Notes: a model not told the origin generated them from the sequence alone. A DNA stretch of 64,000 bases from Ilumatobacter sp. (GCA_018666235.1 JABJAB010000097.1:1-64000); one strand, 5' to 3'. Positions 42,751-52,004 are shown, numbered from the stretch's first letter. Translations and numbers: made by a program.

Positions 42751-45669
42751 TCAGTTCTGGAGGTCGGCCTCGAGAATCACGATGGCTTCATCAAGCCGCC
42801 GGCGGCCTTCATCGACCTTTGTCTGATACTCACCGAGGTTGCCGTCCGCAAGCGCTTCGTCGGCCTGCCGGAACAGATCGTCGGCAATCTGCAGGAGCTC
42901 GGCTGCGTCGGTCGACACAACCGGAGCATCGTCATCGGCCGGCGTTTCGGGATCATCCGGCGTCGGCTCGGTCGGCGAGCCGATGCTGTCACCGACATCA
43001 CCTTCGAAACCAGGGAACAAGCGGGCGAGGCCCTCGCTGATGGTTTCCGTCAGCACCGAGTTGTCGTTGTAGGACACGATCACGAAACGGAACTCGGTGA
43101 CCGAGTTGACCGTCCCAGTTTCCTGGGGCACTGCCACGTAGTACGGCCGCACGTAGATCAGACCGTCGCCGACAGGAACGAGCTGAAGGTCACCGAAGCG
43201 CACCTTCGAGCCGCCGGCATCCTGGTTGTCAAGCGAGATGCGCTCCGAGATTTCGGATTGCGACTCCGCGTTGCCAGCCACGCGTAGCGGGCCATCAGGC
43301 AACTGACCATTGCGTTCCTGCACCTCGTAGCTCGTGAGCATGCCGTAGTTGTCGGGATCACTCGACGCAGTCATGTACGCCTGCAGCTGAGTGCGCGTGT
43401 CGCCAGTCGAGAACGGCACGAACGGGCGCAGAATCACGAACTCTTCGCTGCGCGGTTCACCCGGCAGGCTCGTGTCGAACATCGTGTAGTACGGCACGAA
43501 TCGAGCCGCATCAGACTCCGTCGCAAACGTCGACGTGGCCGCAGAGGGCGCCGACGCATCGCTCGTGGAGTTCACGCTATTGCCGGTGTTGGAAGTCGGC
43601 GACGATCCCGGTGCCTGAGCGACCGACCATGCGTTGCCATCGCGCTGGAAGAACAGCGCCGGATCAATCCGGTACTTCGAATAGACGTCGGTTTGGATAC
43701 GGAACAGGTCTTCGGGATACCGCAGGTGATCAGCCAATTCGTCGGGCATCTCACTGAACGGCGTGAACAGATCGGGGAATGCACTGCGCCAGGCCCGGAG
43801 AATGGGGTCTTCGTCGTCGACGACGTAGAAGGTGACCTGACCCGTATATGCGTCGACCACGGCCTTGACGCTGTTGCGGACGTAGTTGTCGCTATTCGAC
43901 AGGCCGGACTGGGACGAACGCTGCACGTCGCCGATCGACTGGCCGTACGGATAGCGACTGGTGGTCGTGTACCCGTCAACCACCCAGACGGCATTGCCGT
44001 CGACGCCGACCGGGTACGGGTCAGCGTCGTAGGACAGGAAGGGTGCGAGCTTGTTGAGACGGTCGTTGACTCCGCGCACCCAGAGCATCTGCGAGTCGTC
44101 CTCGATCGCCCCGGAGCCGATGATGTTGTAGTCGAGGAAGGCCAAGGCAAAGGCTCCACGACGGGCGAAGGAGTTCATCCGCACGCCCTGGTCGCCTTCG
44201 TAGGTGTGGGGCTCGTCGCACTCACGCTCGGTCGACCCGGTGTTGGCAATGCCGTAACCGCTGAGCTCCGGGCTGAAGTACAGCTCGGGGCGGTCGAGTT
44301 CGATGGTGCGATAGTCCGGGCGTTGATTGGCCTGCACCTTGCTCGTGGGCGCTGCAACAAGCCCGCACCCGCGAGTATTGATCAAGTGCCGACCCTGCCA
44401 GCCGATGTTGCTGATGCCGGCAAGGTCAAGCTCGCGAGCTGCAACCAGCACTTGCTCGGTCTCTCCGTCGAGGGTGTACCGGTCGACGTCAAGGTCGTCA
44501 ATGCTCAGGCCGGCGACTTCGCCGCGGTCAACCAGGAACCGCGTTTCCATCTCGGTCGGATTGAGCAAGCGGACGTTGCCGAGTGGTTCGAGATCAGCTT
44601 CAACCTCACCTGCGGTGAGCGTGCCGAACTGCACGTCGCGAATATCCACGCCCGTCAGCCCCAGCGCCTCGCGCGTGGCTTCGACGTTGCGTTCGATGTA
44701 GACCTGCTCGCGGGACTCCTGGTTTGGGTTGACGATGAGCGATTGGACCACGGCGGGGTAAATCACCCCGCCGACGATGGAGACGATGAGCCACAGGGCC
44801 GAGGCGAGCAGCGGCAGGCGCCACGAGTCGGTCTTGATCACCGACAGGTACAGCCCTGCAGTGAGCAACGCAATCAGAATGAGCAGCATGATCGCCGGGA
44901 TCTGCGCGTTGACGACTGAGTACGTGGCTCCGTCGACGATGCCCCTGGTGCTGTTGGTCAGCTCGTAGCGGTCCAGCCAGTAGTCGCCTGCCTTGAGCAC
45001 GGCAAGCACGGCAAGCAACACCGCGATGTGTGCCTTGGTGGCATGGCGCACCGCCGGCACGGGCGACACGAACACGACGCCACCATTGAGAATGTGTGCA
45101 GCTGCGGTGAACAGCAACACGAGAATGACTGCGACGAACATCCAGTCGAGCAGGAACGTCAGGAACGGCAGCTGGAAAACATAGAACCCGACATCGGCAC
45201 CGAATTGCGGGTCGGCGACGCCGAACGATTTCGAGTTCCGGAAGAGCAGCCATGATTGCCACTGCGCCACTGCGGGAAGCGCAACCACGATTGCCATCAC
45301 GAACGCGGACGCATAGCGCACGAGTCGCAGCCGCTGACCGAACACCTCGTGGAAGCGCTCCACGTACGGGTGGACGTTGGCTGGGAACGACGTCGGTGCG
45401 GCGCGATCAGCGATGAACAAGTTGGCGAACGCCAGCAGGAGGAAAGCGAGGAAGAACAGCGCGAACAGCGTGAACTTGGCGCCGATCACGCCCCAAAAGA
45501 CATCGCCACGGTCGAGGGCGTCGTGCCAGAGATAGTCGACGTAGAACCGTGCGATGGCGCGTCCGAAAATCAGGACGAACATGAACAGTCCGCCAAAAGC
45601 GATGAGGACGCCACGGCCGCTGATGCGTCTCCGTGGACGATCGACCGGAAGGTCTTGTGAGCGCCGCAT
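42751..45669 (-). CDS. UPF0182 family membrane protein
   Basis: A 972-residue protein of the actinobacterial UPF0182/COG1615 family. The N-terminal third has seven transmembrane helices (IAFGGLFMFVLIFG, LFALFFLAFLLLAFAN, YASAFVMAIVVALP and others up to LWLIVSIVGGVIYPAVV). A large extracytoplasmic domain follows (NVEATREALGL, FALAFLDYNIIGS, RLNKLAPFLSYDADPYPV) and the end is a helical acidic tail. Function is unknown. The mycobacterial homologue Rv3193c lies beside a PDZ-Lon gene, as here. The start is 11 bases after the DivIVA-like stop, so one operon is likely. Confidence 0.93.
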   Translation of the reverse strand: MRRSQDLPVDRPRRRISGRGVLIAFGGLFMFVLIFGRAIARFYVDYLWHDALDRGDVFWGVIGAKFTLFALFFLAFLLLAFANLFIADRAAPTSFPANVHPYVERFHEVFGQRLRLVRYASAFVMAIVVALPAVAQWQSWLLFRNSKSFGVADPQFGADVGFYVFQLPFLTFLLDWMFVAVILVLLFTAAAHILNGGVVFVSPVPAVRHATKAHIAVLLAVLAVLKAGDYWLDRYELTNSTRGIVDGATYSVVNAQIPAIMLLILIALLTAGLYLSVIKTDSWRLPLLASALWLIVSIVGGVIYPAVVQSLIVNPNQESREQVYIERNVEATREALGLTGVDIRDVQFGTLTAGEVEADLEPLGNVRLLNPTEMETRFLVDRGEVAGLSIDDLDVDRYTLDGETEQVLVAARELDLAGISNIGWQGRHLINTRGCGLVAAPTSKVQANQRPDYRTIELDRPELYFSPELSGYGIANTGSTERECDEPHTYEGDQGVRMNSFARRGAFALAFLDYNIIGSGAIEDDSQMLWVRGVNDRLNKLAPFLSYDADPYPVGVDGNAVWVVDGYTTTSRYPYGQSIGDVQRSSQSGLSNSDNYVRNSVKAVVDAYTGQVTFYVVDDEDPILRAWRSAFPDLFTPFSEMPDELADHLRYPEDLFRIQTDVYSKYRIDPALFFQRDGNAWSVAQAPGSSPTSNTGNSVNSTSDASAPSAATSTFATESDAARFVPYYTMFDTSLPGEPRSEEFVILRPFVPFSTGDTRTQLQAYMTASSDPDNYGMLTSYEVQERNGQLPDGPLRVAGNAESQSEISERISLDNQDAGGSKVRFGDLQLVPVGDGLIYVRPYYVAVPQETGTVNSVTEFRFVIVSYNDNSVLTETISEGLARLFPGFEGDVGDSIGSPTEPTPDDPETPADDDAPVVSTDAAELLQIADDLFRQADEALADGNLGEYQTKVDEGRRRLDEAIVILEADLQN

Positions 45670-45680
45670 TGGCGCTGAGA

Positions 45681-47609
45681 TTACCGGTCCGCGGCAACCA
45701 ACAGGCAGCGGCAGCCCGGATGCGCGGGAGCAAATGAGTCACCCGTCGGGAACTCTCCACCCGCCGCGATGGCTCCTTCCAGCGCATTGTCATCGCAATC
45801 GGGGCATGCAGCGAACCGTGTATCCACTTCCCAGACGATGGGCGTACCCGGGTCAAAACCAGCCAGGACGCCCCGCCCGTGCGCACATCGCATCACATCA
45901 TCGAGCGTTTCGTCGATGTACTGGGTCTTCCATTCGCGGTACACCGCACGCACCTTTTTGGTGACGACGGCGTTGTCGCCCTCGCCTTCGGTGATGCATC
46001 GGGCCAGGCGGTCGCGCAGCGGCATCACGAGCCACTGGATCAGGGCATCGTTGGCGACACCGACGGCGTCGGCCGCCAACGCCTGACGGATCTTGCGATC
46101 GACCGTGCGGGACGTGGCGCTGCCTCGGTGGACTGCCTCCAGCAGATCCTCCCCAATCGCACCGGTGTAGTGGGAGGCGTGCTCGCCCACTTCCGGCAGC
46201 AGTGCGTCGATCATGTGAACGGCGTCGCTGCGGCGAAGCGCATCGAGGACATCGTTCTGCTCGTCGGCGAGTGCCCGTTTGAGCTTCTTCGCGCTCGACA
46301 CGATCAGCGGCGTGATCACCTCGTCGCGATGCTCGAACGCCGTTTGCTCGACCTCGGCGGCATCTTCAGCCGCATCTTCAGCCGCATCTTCAGCCGCATC
46401 TTCAATGGCATTGTCCGCCGCGGTCACCCCGGCGACAGCCGTCTGATCATCGGGCGCATCGACCGCCACATCGGCTGGCAAGACCGCATTGTCGGCATCG
46501 GCATCGGCATCGGCATCGGCATCGGCATCGGCATCGGCGCGATCCACGTCTGTGGTATCGGCACGGAGGCGGGCAAAGAGATCGACGACCACATGGTCGG
46601 CCTCTTCGTCGGCTTCGGCTTCGGCTTCGGCTTCGGCTTCGATCGTCTCTGTCTCGGCATTGACGTCGTCGGAGGAATCGTCATCGACCGCCTCTGCACT
46701 GTCATTGACATCGACCGCCTCAACGTCGTCGATGTCGGCCACGTCAGCACTGAGGTCGACGGCATCGACGCGGTCGTCATCGTTGATCTCGATGATCCGC
46801 AGCCTTGTGGTGGCATCGACGGTCGGCTCGTCCGCCGTGTCGACAGATTCCTCCGCCGGAGCCTCGACGGCGCGGGTGCCGGAACCGGGCGTCTCGGCGC
46901 CATCGGGGCGCGGCGAGTTGGCGATCATCACCGGGAGCGGGCCCGTGGTCGGTGTGAGATTGACGTACTCGTCCGGCTCGCCCAGCGGCTGCATCTCGGC
47001 GACGACGTCAACAGCAACGAGACGAGCGCGCTCGAACGCCTGCGTCAAACGATCGCGCCCGTGGATGAGTTGCTCGATCTGCTCGCGTGCAAGTTCACGC
47101 CGGCGAGCGAGCTCGCTGAGCACCCGCTCACGATACGCACGCGCCTCGTTGACCATTTCGCGACCTTGCTGCTTGGCCATCGACAACTCTGACTCGGCGT
47201 CAGCGCCTGCATCTGCCCGGCGGCGCGACGCCTCGATATCAGCTTCCTCACGCACTCGCGAAGCTTCGTCACTTGCCTCGTGGAGAAGCTGCGCGGCAGC
47301 CTGTTCGGCTTTGTCGCGGATCTCGTTGGCGCTCTCGCGGGCGGTCGTCAACACCCGAACCGCTTCCTCGCCAAGCATCTGCGTCATCGTCGCCTCGTCG
47401 ACGCTGCCGCTACCGGCTTCAGCCTGTGCTGCGTGCAATTCGCGTTCGAGAAAACGCTCGCGTTCACTCAATCGGCCGAACTCGGCAGCCACCATGCGAA
47501 GAAAGTCGCGGACCTCGGCCTGGTCGTAACCGCGACGGCTCGTGCCGAAGGAAGCGTCAGCGATCGACGTCGGCGACGACGGGTCAGGGCGGGAAAACGA
47601 CATGGCCAT
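45681..47609 (-). CDS. DivIVA-like coiled-coil protein with acidic repeats and MuF-like Cys/His tail
   Basis: A 642-residue mosaic. Residues 20-45 (SFGTSRRGYDQAEVRDFLRMVA) are the membrane-curvature-binding N-terminus of DivIVA/Wag31 proteins. A coiled coil (50-200) follows, then a long acidic low-complexity region with (EA)n, (DA)n and (EDAA)n runs. The last 200 residues are folded: KKLKRALADEQNDVLDALRR, then helices, and the tail CPDCDDN, GEFPTGD, AHPGCRC. That Cys/His tail resembles the putative zinc-binding ending of phage Mu gpF-type head proteins. It lies between PDZ-Lon and UPF0182. It probably acts at the pole or septum with an added function. Confidence 0.75.
   Translation of the reverse strand: MAMSFSRPDPSSPTSIADASFGTSRRGYDQAEVRDFLRMVAAEFGRLSERERFLERELHAAQAEAGSGSVDEATMTQMLGEEAVRVLTTARESANEIRDKAEQAAAQLLHEASDEASRVREEADIEASRRRADAGADAESELSMAKQQGREMVNEARAYRERVLSELARRRELAREQIEQLIHGRDRLTQAFERARLVAVDVVAEMQPLGEPDEYVNLTPTTGPLPVMIANSPRPDGAETPGSGTRAVEAPAEESVDTADEPTVDATTRLRIIEINDDDRVDAVDLSADVADIDDVEAVDVNDSAEAVDDDSSDDVNAETETIEAEAEAEAEADEEADHVVVDLFARLRADTTDVDRADADADADADADADADNAVLPADVAVDAPDDQTAVAGVTAADNAIEDAAEDAAEDAAEDAAEVEQTAFEHRDEVITPLIVSSAKKLKRALADEQNDVLDALRRSDAVHMIDALLPEVGEHASHYTGAIGEDLLEAVHRGSATSRTVDRKIRQALAADAVGVANDALIQWLVMPLRDRLARCITEGEGDNAVVTKKVRAVYREWKTQYIDETLDDVMRCAHGRGVLAGFDPGTPIVWEVDTRFAACPDCDDNALEGAIAAGGEFPTGDSFAPAHPGCRCLLVAADR
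46361..46408. repeat. 12-base tandem repeat inside DivIVA-like gene
   Basis: CATCTTCAGCCG occurs three times followed by a partial copy (CATCTTCAATGG). It encodes the EDAA runs and changes length by four residues per unit without shifting the frame. Confidence 0.88.
46494..46535. repeat. Hexanucleotide (GGCATC)7 microsatellite
   Basis: Seven perfect GGCATC units encode the Asp-Ala run on the minus strand. Perfect hexamers like this mutate readily by slippage and alter protein length by two residues per unit. Confidence 0.93.
46611..46640. repeat. Hexanucleotide (GGCTTC)5 microsatellite
   Basis: Five perfect GGCTTC units encode the Glu-Ala run on the minus strand of the same gene. Three separate in-frame microsatellites lie within 280 bases. 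Confidence 0.93.
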
Positions 47610-47684
47610 ATCGCAACGGTACGCGCCCCGGCAACCGAGGTGGTGGCAATGGTCCGAAGCGCTCCGGCATCAACGATGAGGTGC

Positions 47685-48941
47685 TCAAGTTGCGTCGATG
47701 GCGCCAATCGGCACAAGTGGGTCGCCACCGAGGGCTTCGAGCGCCGCGAGCGCCTCCTCCAGATTGGCCACCGGCACGATTTCGACGCGGCCATGGCCCG
47801 CGTCGTCAAGCTTCTGGCGGAGCTCGTCCTGCCCCTCCGCCAGCTCTCGCTGAGACGCCGGAACAAGGAACACCTCGACGCCGTGTTGCAGCACAGCATT
47901 TGACTTCTGCGACAGACCGCCGATGGGACCGACCGAACCGTCGAGCGAAATGGTGCCCGTGACGGCGATGTTCGTGCCGCCGGTCAGCTCACCAGGCGTG
48001 AGCTCATCGATCAGCGCCAGCGTGAACGCGAGTCCAGCCGATGGACCGCCGATTCGCCCGGTGTCGATGCTGACCTCGAACGGCAACGTGACCACACGAG
48101 TATCGAACGGGCGAAACCCGATGATGGTGCGGTCCGGGTCATCCGGCGATGCTGCGAGTTCGACCGTTACATCGAGGATGCCTTCGTCAGGCCGGCGGAT
48201 CTTCAGTTCGACCACGTCGCCCGGCGCTTTGCCCTCCAGGACAGCGGACAGGTCTTCGACCGAATTGAGCACGACACCCTCAGCCTCGAGAATCGTGTCG
48301 GATGGATCGATGGCCAAGTCCGACGGGAAGAACTCCTCGCAGAGACCGTCGTCACCCAGCGTTCGACACAACACCTCTTGCACCACGACTTCACCGAGGC
48401 TGATCTCCGGCTCGTAGCCAGCCGCTGACAGCGCCACGAACTGGGCTTCTTGCGCGGCGGTGCGCATCTGCTGCAGCGCCGCAGCGCGCCGCTGCGAGGC
48501 GGTGCGGACACCGAACTTGTCTTCCTCGGTGAGTAAGTCGATCGCCGGGTCACCACGGCCTGCGAACCAGCTGAGGAGGGTCTGTTCAGGTGCGCTGACC
48601 GTGACGAAGAAGAAGTCTCCTTCAGGCGCAAACCGTGGGACATCATCAGGCAGATCGCTGCCGAACAAGACACGGTCGTTTACCGACTCAGCTGATGCCG
48701 GGACCTGGGCATAGGGCGCTTCCTGCACTTCCATCGTTCGCCGGTTCTCTTTCTCAGCAACCACCGTCGCCGGGATGAGCGCTGCGGCACAGATCCCGAG
48801 CAAAGCGACCAACCCCAGGACGGCCGGGACCCACGCCCAGCGCGAGCCAGACACGATGGTGTCTGCGGTACCCAGTGGCGTTGCGGGTTGCGGAGTGTTG
48901 AGTACCGTGTCGTTTGTCGTGTCAGTCACAGATCTCACCAC
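47685..48941 (-). CDS. PDZ/Lon-like secreted or membrane-anchored protease (YlbL type)
   Basis: A 418-residue protein with an N-terminal membrane anchor (WVPAVLGLVALLGICAAALIP, about 36-57), a PDZ domain (about 185-265) and a Lon protease domain. The catalytic dyad is Ser301 (GGPSAGLAF) and Lys346 (GGLSQKSNAV). The PDZ domain has an inserted loop with two cysteines, Cys192 and Cys201, that could form a disulfide outside the cell. Several GTG starts are possible (48941, 48938 or 48929). It lies upstream of the DivIVA-like and UPF0182 genes on the same strand, as in mycobacteria (Rv3194c/Rv3193c). Confidence 0.93.
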   Translation of the reverse strand: MVRSVTDTTNDTVLNTPQPATPLGTADTIVSGSRWAWVPAVLGLVALLGICAAALIPATVVAEKENRRTMEVQEAPYAQVPASAESVNDRVLFGSDLPDDVPRFAPEGDFFFVTVSAPEQTLLSWFAGRGDPAIDLLTEEDKFGVRTASQRRAAALQQMRTAAQEAQFVALSAAGYEPEISLGEVVVQEVLCRTLGDDGLCEEFFPSDLAIDPSDTILEAEGVVLNSVEDLSAVLEGKAPGDVVELKIRRPDEGILDVTVELAASPDDPDRTIIGFRPFDTRVVTLPFEVSIDTGRIGGPSAGLAFTLALIDELTPGELTGGTNIAVTGTISLDGSVGPIGGLSQKSNAVLQHGVEVFLVPASQRELAEGQDELRQKLDDAGHGRVEIVPVANLEEALAALEALGGDPLVPIGAIDAT

Positions 48942-48954
48942 TCAGGCCGGTTGG

Positions 48955-49242
48955 ATGGTCGCACTCGCCATCGCGGCGCTGGTTGCTGCTGGGTGGCGCA
49001 AGACTGCCAGAGCGACGCCCCAAACACCACGCAGGGAGCCGGTTGTTCGCAGAAAATGGGTGCCGATCGGCGTTGCTGAGACCACTGTGCCGCTGTATCG
49101 CCGGCCCAACGTGCTTCGCCGCGCCTGGGCAATCGTCGCGAGTTCCGGCATTGCACTCGTGCTCGGCGCCGTGCTTGCCATCGTCATTGCGTTCGGTGTT
49201 TCGTACGCGGTGATCACGCTGACCGACTTGCTCAAGCAGTGA
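48955..49242 (+). CDS. Small membrane protein
   Basis: A 95-residue protein with two hydrophobic helices (MVALAIAALVAAGW at the start, IVASSGIALVLGAVLAIVIAFGVSYAVITL near the end) separated by a basic segment (RKTARATPQTPRREPVVRRKW). The ATG at 48955 is used; in-frame GTGs upstream would overlap the divergent PDZ-Lon start. Its stop overlaps the HEAT-repeat gene's start by four bases. Function is unknown. Confidence 0.72.
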   Translation: MVALAIAALVAAGWRKTARATPQTPRREPVVRRKWVPIGVAETTVPLYRRPNVLRRAWAIVASSGIALVLGAVLAIVIAFGVSYAVITLTDLLKQ

Positions 49243-49826
49243 CCATGCCCGATCGCCGAGCAGTCGCGATTGCTGGACACACTGGCGACGCAGTCATTGC
49301 TGCCGCAGGCCTGGCTGGCGACGCTGCCGTTCGGGCAACCGCCCTCGGCGCGCTCGAGCGACTCGGCAAATTGACCGACGAACAGATCATCACCGCGCTC
49401 GACGACCACGACGTTCGGGTCCGCCGCCGGGCCGCGGAAGTCGCCGCGACACACCCCGCCGTTGATCTCGTCCCGACGCTGTCAGATACCGACCCGAACG
49501 TGGTGGAGACTGCCGCATGGGCGTGCGGCGAGCACGAGTCGAACCGGCCCGAAGTGGTCCGTCGGCTGATCGAGCTGTCGGCCGATGCGGCTGAACCGCT
49601 CGTCCGCGAAGCCGCCGTCGCCGCGTTGGGCGCAATCGGCGACCCGGCAGCGATCGACGTGATCATCGCAGCAACGTCCGACAAGCCCGCAGTCCGTCGC
49701 CGCGCCGTGCTGGCGCTCGCGCCGTTCGAAGGCGACCATGTGGATGCAGCCATTGACCGCGCCCTCGAGGACCGCGACTGGCAAGTCCGTCAAGCTGCCG
49801 AAGACCTCCGCCGCGCCCAGTCCTGA
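49239..49826 (+). CDS. HEAT-repeat protein
   Basis: A 195-residue protein of short helical pairs: ALGALERLGKLTDEQIITALDDHDVRVRRRAAEVAATHP, then VPTLSDTDPNVVETAAWACGEH, and VREAAVAALGAIGDPAAIDVIIAATSDKPAVRRRAVLAL. The repeated (V/A)RxxAxxALG(x)IGD pattern is a PBS-lyase/HEAT motif. It may act as a docking protein. The GTG start at 49239 overlaps the previous stop; an ATG two codons later is an alternative. Confidence 0.85.
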   Translation: MTMPDRRAVAIAGHTGDAVIAAAGLAGDAAVRATALGALERLGKLTDEQIITALDDHDVRVRRRAAEVAATHPAVDLVPTLSDTDPNVVETAAWACGEHESNRPEVVRRLIELSADAAEPLVREAAVAALGAIGDPAAIDVIIAATSDKPAVRRRAVLALAPFEGDHVDAAIDRALEDRDWQVRQAAEDLRRAQS

Positions 49827-49833
49827 GTGGTCG

Positions 49834-50334
49834 TCAGAATTTGTAGCGGTACACGTTGGTGTCGCGCGCTTCGAAACCGATGCGTTGATACAAGCGGTTC
49901 GCTGCTTCTCGCGACGGACGGCTGGTGAGGCTCACGTCCTTGGCGCCTCGCGACTCTGCTTCGGCGAGCGCGGCCTCGTTGAGGAGTCGCCCAACGCCAT
50001 GACCCCGTGCAGCATCATCGACGACAACATCTTCGATCCAAGCCTTCAGACCGGTGGGAATCCGGTAGAACGCAAGGGTCAGGCTGCCGACGATGACCCC
50101 ATCGACGCGCGCGACGAACAACACCGTGTCGGCGCCGTCGACCAGCACTCGGAGCTGGTCGGCGTCAGGTGGCGGGGAAGATTGCGACAGCTGCGGAATC
50201 AGATGCGCAAACGCGGCAACCAACTCATCGTCAACGACGGCTGCCACGGCCACTGATGCACCGCTCTGCGGCACGGCAGGCACAGCCGACGGTGTCGGAA
50301 CGGATGGGGACTGGCTCGACTCACTCACGGTCAC
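49834..50334 (-). CDS. GNAT family N-acetyltransferase
   Basis: A 166-residue acetyltransferase. VLFVARVDGVIVGSLTLAFYRI forms the central strands. KAWIEDVVVDDAARGHGVGRLLNEAALAEAESRGAKDVSLTS contains motif A (R/QxxGxG/A as RGHGVG), and REAANRLYQRIGFEARDTNVYRY is motif B with the usual NxxAxxLYxxxGF. The N-terminal 30 residues are Ser/Pro/Ala-rich. Substrate amine unknown. Confidence 0.88.
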   Translation of the reverse strand: MTVSESSQSPSVPTPSAVPAVPQSGASVAVAAVVDDELVAAFAHLIPQLSQSSPPPDADQLRVLVDGADTVLFVARVDGVIVGSLTLAFYRIPTGLKAWIEDVVVDDAARGHGVGRLLNEAALAEAESRGAKDVSLTSRPSREAANRLYQRIGFEARDTNVYRYKF

Positions 50335-50345
50335 TGGACGGTAGC

Positions 50346-51218
50346 GTGGTTCTTGTGGGGACCGAGCATGTTCGATGGCTGTCCGAACCGACGTTGACGC
50401 GCCCTGTACTGATCGCCGGGTTCACCGGTTGGAACGATGCAGGTGACGCATCGTCAGTCGCGTTGCGCACGATGATCGAAGCATGGGGCGCCAATGCGCT
50501 CGCCGAAATTGATCCTGAGCCGTTCACCGATTTCGCCACGGTCCGCCCTCAGGTCAAACTCGACGACGACCGCCAACGAAGCATCGTCTGGCCGACGGTC
50601 GGCGTGTGGTCGGTCTCGCTCCCCGGCACGGACGTCATCTTGGTGCTCGGGCCCGAACCAGCGTTGCGTTGGCGGGCATTCTCCGACCAGATCGTGGGGA
50701 TCTGTGATCGTTTCGGGGTGACCATGGCGGTCTCGCTCGGTGCGCTGCTCGCCGATGTTCCGCACTCGCGGCCAGTGCAACTCATCGGCACCGCAACCGA
50801 CGACACGCTCATCGAGCGCTTCGAACTCCAACGGTCTCAGTACGAGGGCCCCACCGGCATCGTTGGTGTCTTGCATGATGCGCTACACCGATCGGGCCTG
50901 GCCACCGCATCGCTCTGGGCCGCAGTTCCCGGCTATGCATCGCAAATACCCTCGCCCAAGGCAGCAATGGCTCTCGTCGAGCGTGCGTGCACGATGATTG
51001 GCACACCGGCACCTCTGCAAGCCCTCGCCACCGGCGCGGCCGAATACGACGCACGCGTTGCAGCGCTGATCGGCGACGACGACGACATGGCCGAGTACCT
51101 GTCACGGCTCGAAGAGATCGTCGACGACGTCGACGACGGATCGATCAACACAGCCGAGCCGGTCGACTCCGAAGAATTGATGAACGAAGTCGAGCAGTTC
51201 CTGCGCGACCAGGAATAA
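50346..51218 (+). CDS. PAC2 family protein
   Basis: A 290-residue PAC2-domain protein. LIAGFTGWNDAGDASSVAL is the defining N-terminal motif, followed by IVWPTVGVW, DVILVLGPEPALRW, MAVSLGALLADVPHSRPVQLIGTATD and YEGPTGIVGVLHDAL. PAC2 proteins are linked to proteasome assembly; in actinobacteria the molecular role is not clear. An acidic tail is present (LIGDDDDMAEYLSRLEEIVDDVDDG). Start GTG at 50346, 11 bases from the divergent GNAT gene. Confidence 0.9.
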   Translation: MVLVGTEHVRWLSEPTLTRPVLIAGFTGWNDAGDASSVALRTMIEAWGANALAEIDPEPFTDFATVRPQVKLDDDRQRSIVWPTVGVWSVSLPGTDVILVLGPEPALRWRAFSDQIVGICDRFGVTMAVSLGALLADVPHSRPVQLIGTATDDTLIERFELQRSQYEGPTGIVGVLHDALHRSGLATASLWAAVPGYASQIPSPKAAMALVERACTMIGTPAPLQALATGAAEYDARVAALIGDDDDMAEYLSRLEEIVDDVDDGSINTAEPVDSEELMNEVEQFLRDQE

Positions 51219-51235
51219 CTGCCTGGCCAGTTGAG

Positions 51236-51943
51236 TCAGTCGGCCTGACGCCAAATCGGACTACGCACGTCATCAAACGTGGCGGGGGCCTGAACACCGC
51301 TGATTGCATCAAAGGCCATCGACGACCACCATCCGGCTCCAGCCGTGGCCTCCGGAAGACCTCCATTCGGGAACCAGCCGACATCGGCAGTCTCAAGCGG
51401 GTGCGGTTCGAGCGCTCCGCCGGTTGCCCGGCAGTGAAAGAGCAGCATGTACATGCCGAAGCGACTGAAGCCCATGCGCTGGCCGTCAACCACACCGAGA
51501 AGTCGTGTCGGCTCGCACTCGATGCCCGTCTCTTCGTGCACTTCCTTCACCGCCACCTCCGCAGGCGAATAGCCGACATCAGCCCAGCCTGTTGGGTACA
51601 GCCAAATCCCTGAGTCCTTCCGCTGGACCAGGAGGATCTCATCGTCATCGTTCCCGACGATGGCACCGATCGCCACCTTCGGAGTGACGTATCCGGGCAC
51701 TCCCTCCCCAATCGACTCGACCCATTCACCGACGAACTCATCTCGAACGCTCTCGCTGCGCTCATCGCCTCGTGACGCCGCCTTGATATCGCCTGCGACG
51801 TGCAGGACCTCTTCGAATCGCTCCCGTTCGTAGAGGTTTTCCGTGAACCCCATCCCGGTACGCGCGATGCCGGCTAGCGCCTCGCTCCATCGCGCCAGGT
51901 CGTTCGCCAAGTTGGGCGTCGGGTCATCGTCAGCGGTGGTCAC
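51236..51943 (-). CDS. Nudix hydrolase with N-terminal helical domain
   Basis: A 235-residue protein. The first 80 residues are helical (Nudix_N_2-like), then VAIGAIVGNDDDEILLVQRK begins the Nudix fold. The Nudix box spans GWADVGYSPAEVAVKEVHEETGIE, matching Gx5Ex7REUxEExGU with Lys in place of the Arg. It would hydrolyse a nucleoside-diphosphate derivative, ADP-ribose or a sugar nucleotide. The conserved LYPTGWADVGYSP resembles ADP-ribose-type members. Confidence 0.88.
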   Translation of the reverse strand: MTTADDDPTPNLANDLARWSEALAGIARTGMGFTENLYERERFEEVLHVAGDIKAASRGDERSESVRDEFVGEWVESIGEGVPGYVTPKVAIGAIVGNDDDEILLVQRKDSGIWLYPTGWADVGYSPAEVAVKEVHEETGIECEPTRLLGVVDGQRMGFSRFGMYMLLFHCRATGGALEPHPLETADVGWFPNGGLPEATAGAGWWSSMAFDAISGVQAPATFDDVRSPIWRQAD

Positions 51944-52004
51944 AGACGAGAACGCTACGACATGGATTCGACCTGGGAGTCATCCGCCGATCGATGTCGG
52001 CCAA

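Noticed and set aside
43693..44919. 408-codon plus-strand ORF opposite UPF0182
   Set aside because: Shadow frame; the minus strand encodes a complete conserved protein.
45879..47529. Long plus-strand ORFs opposite the DivIVA-like gene
   Set aside because: They are open only because of the hexamer repeats and GC bias; their products are Gly/Ile or Ser/Ala runs with no fold.
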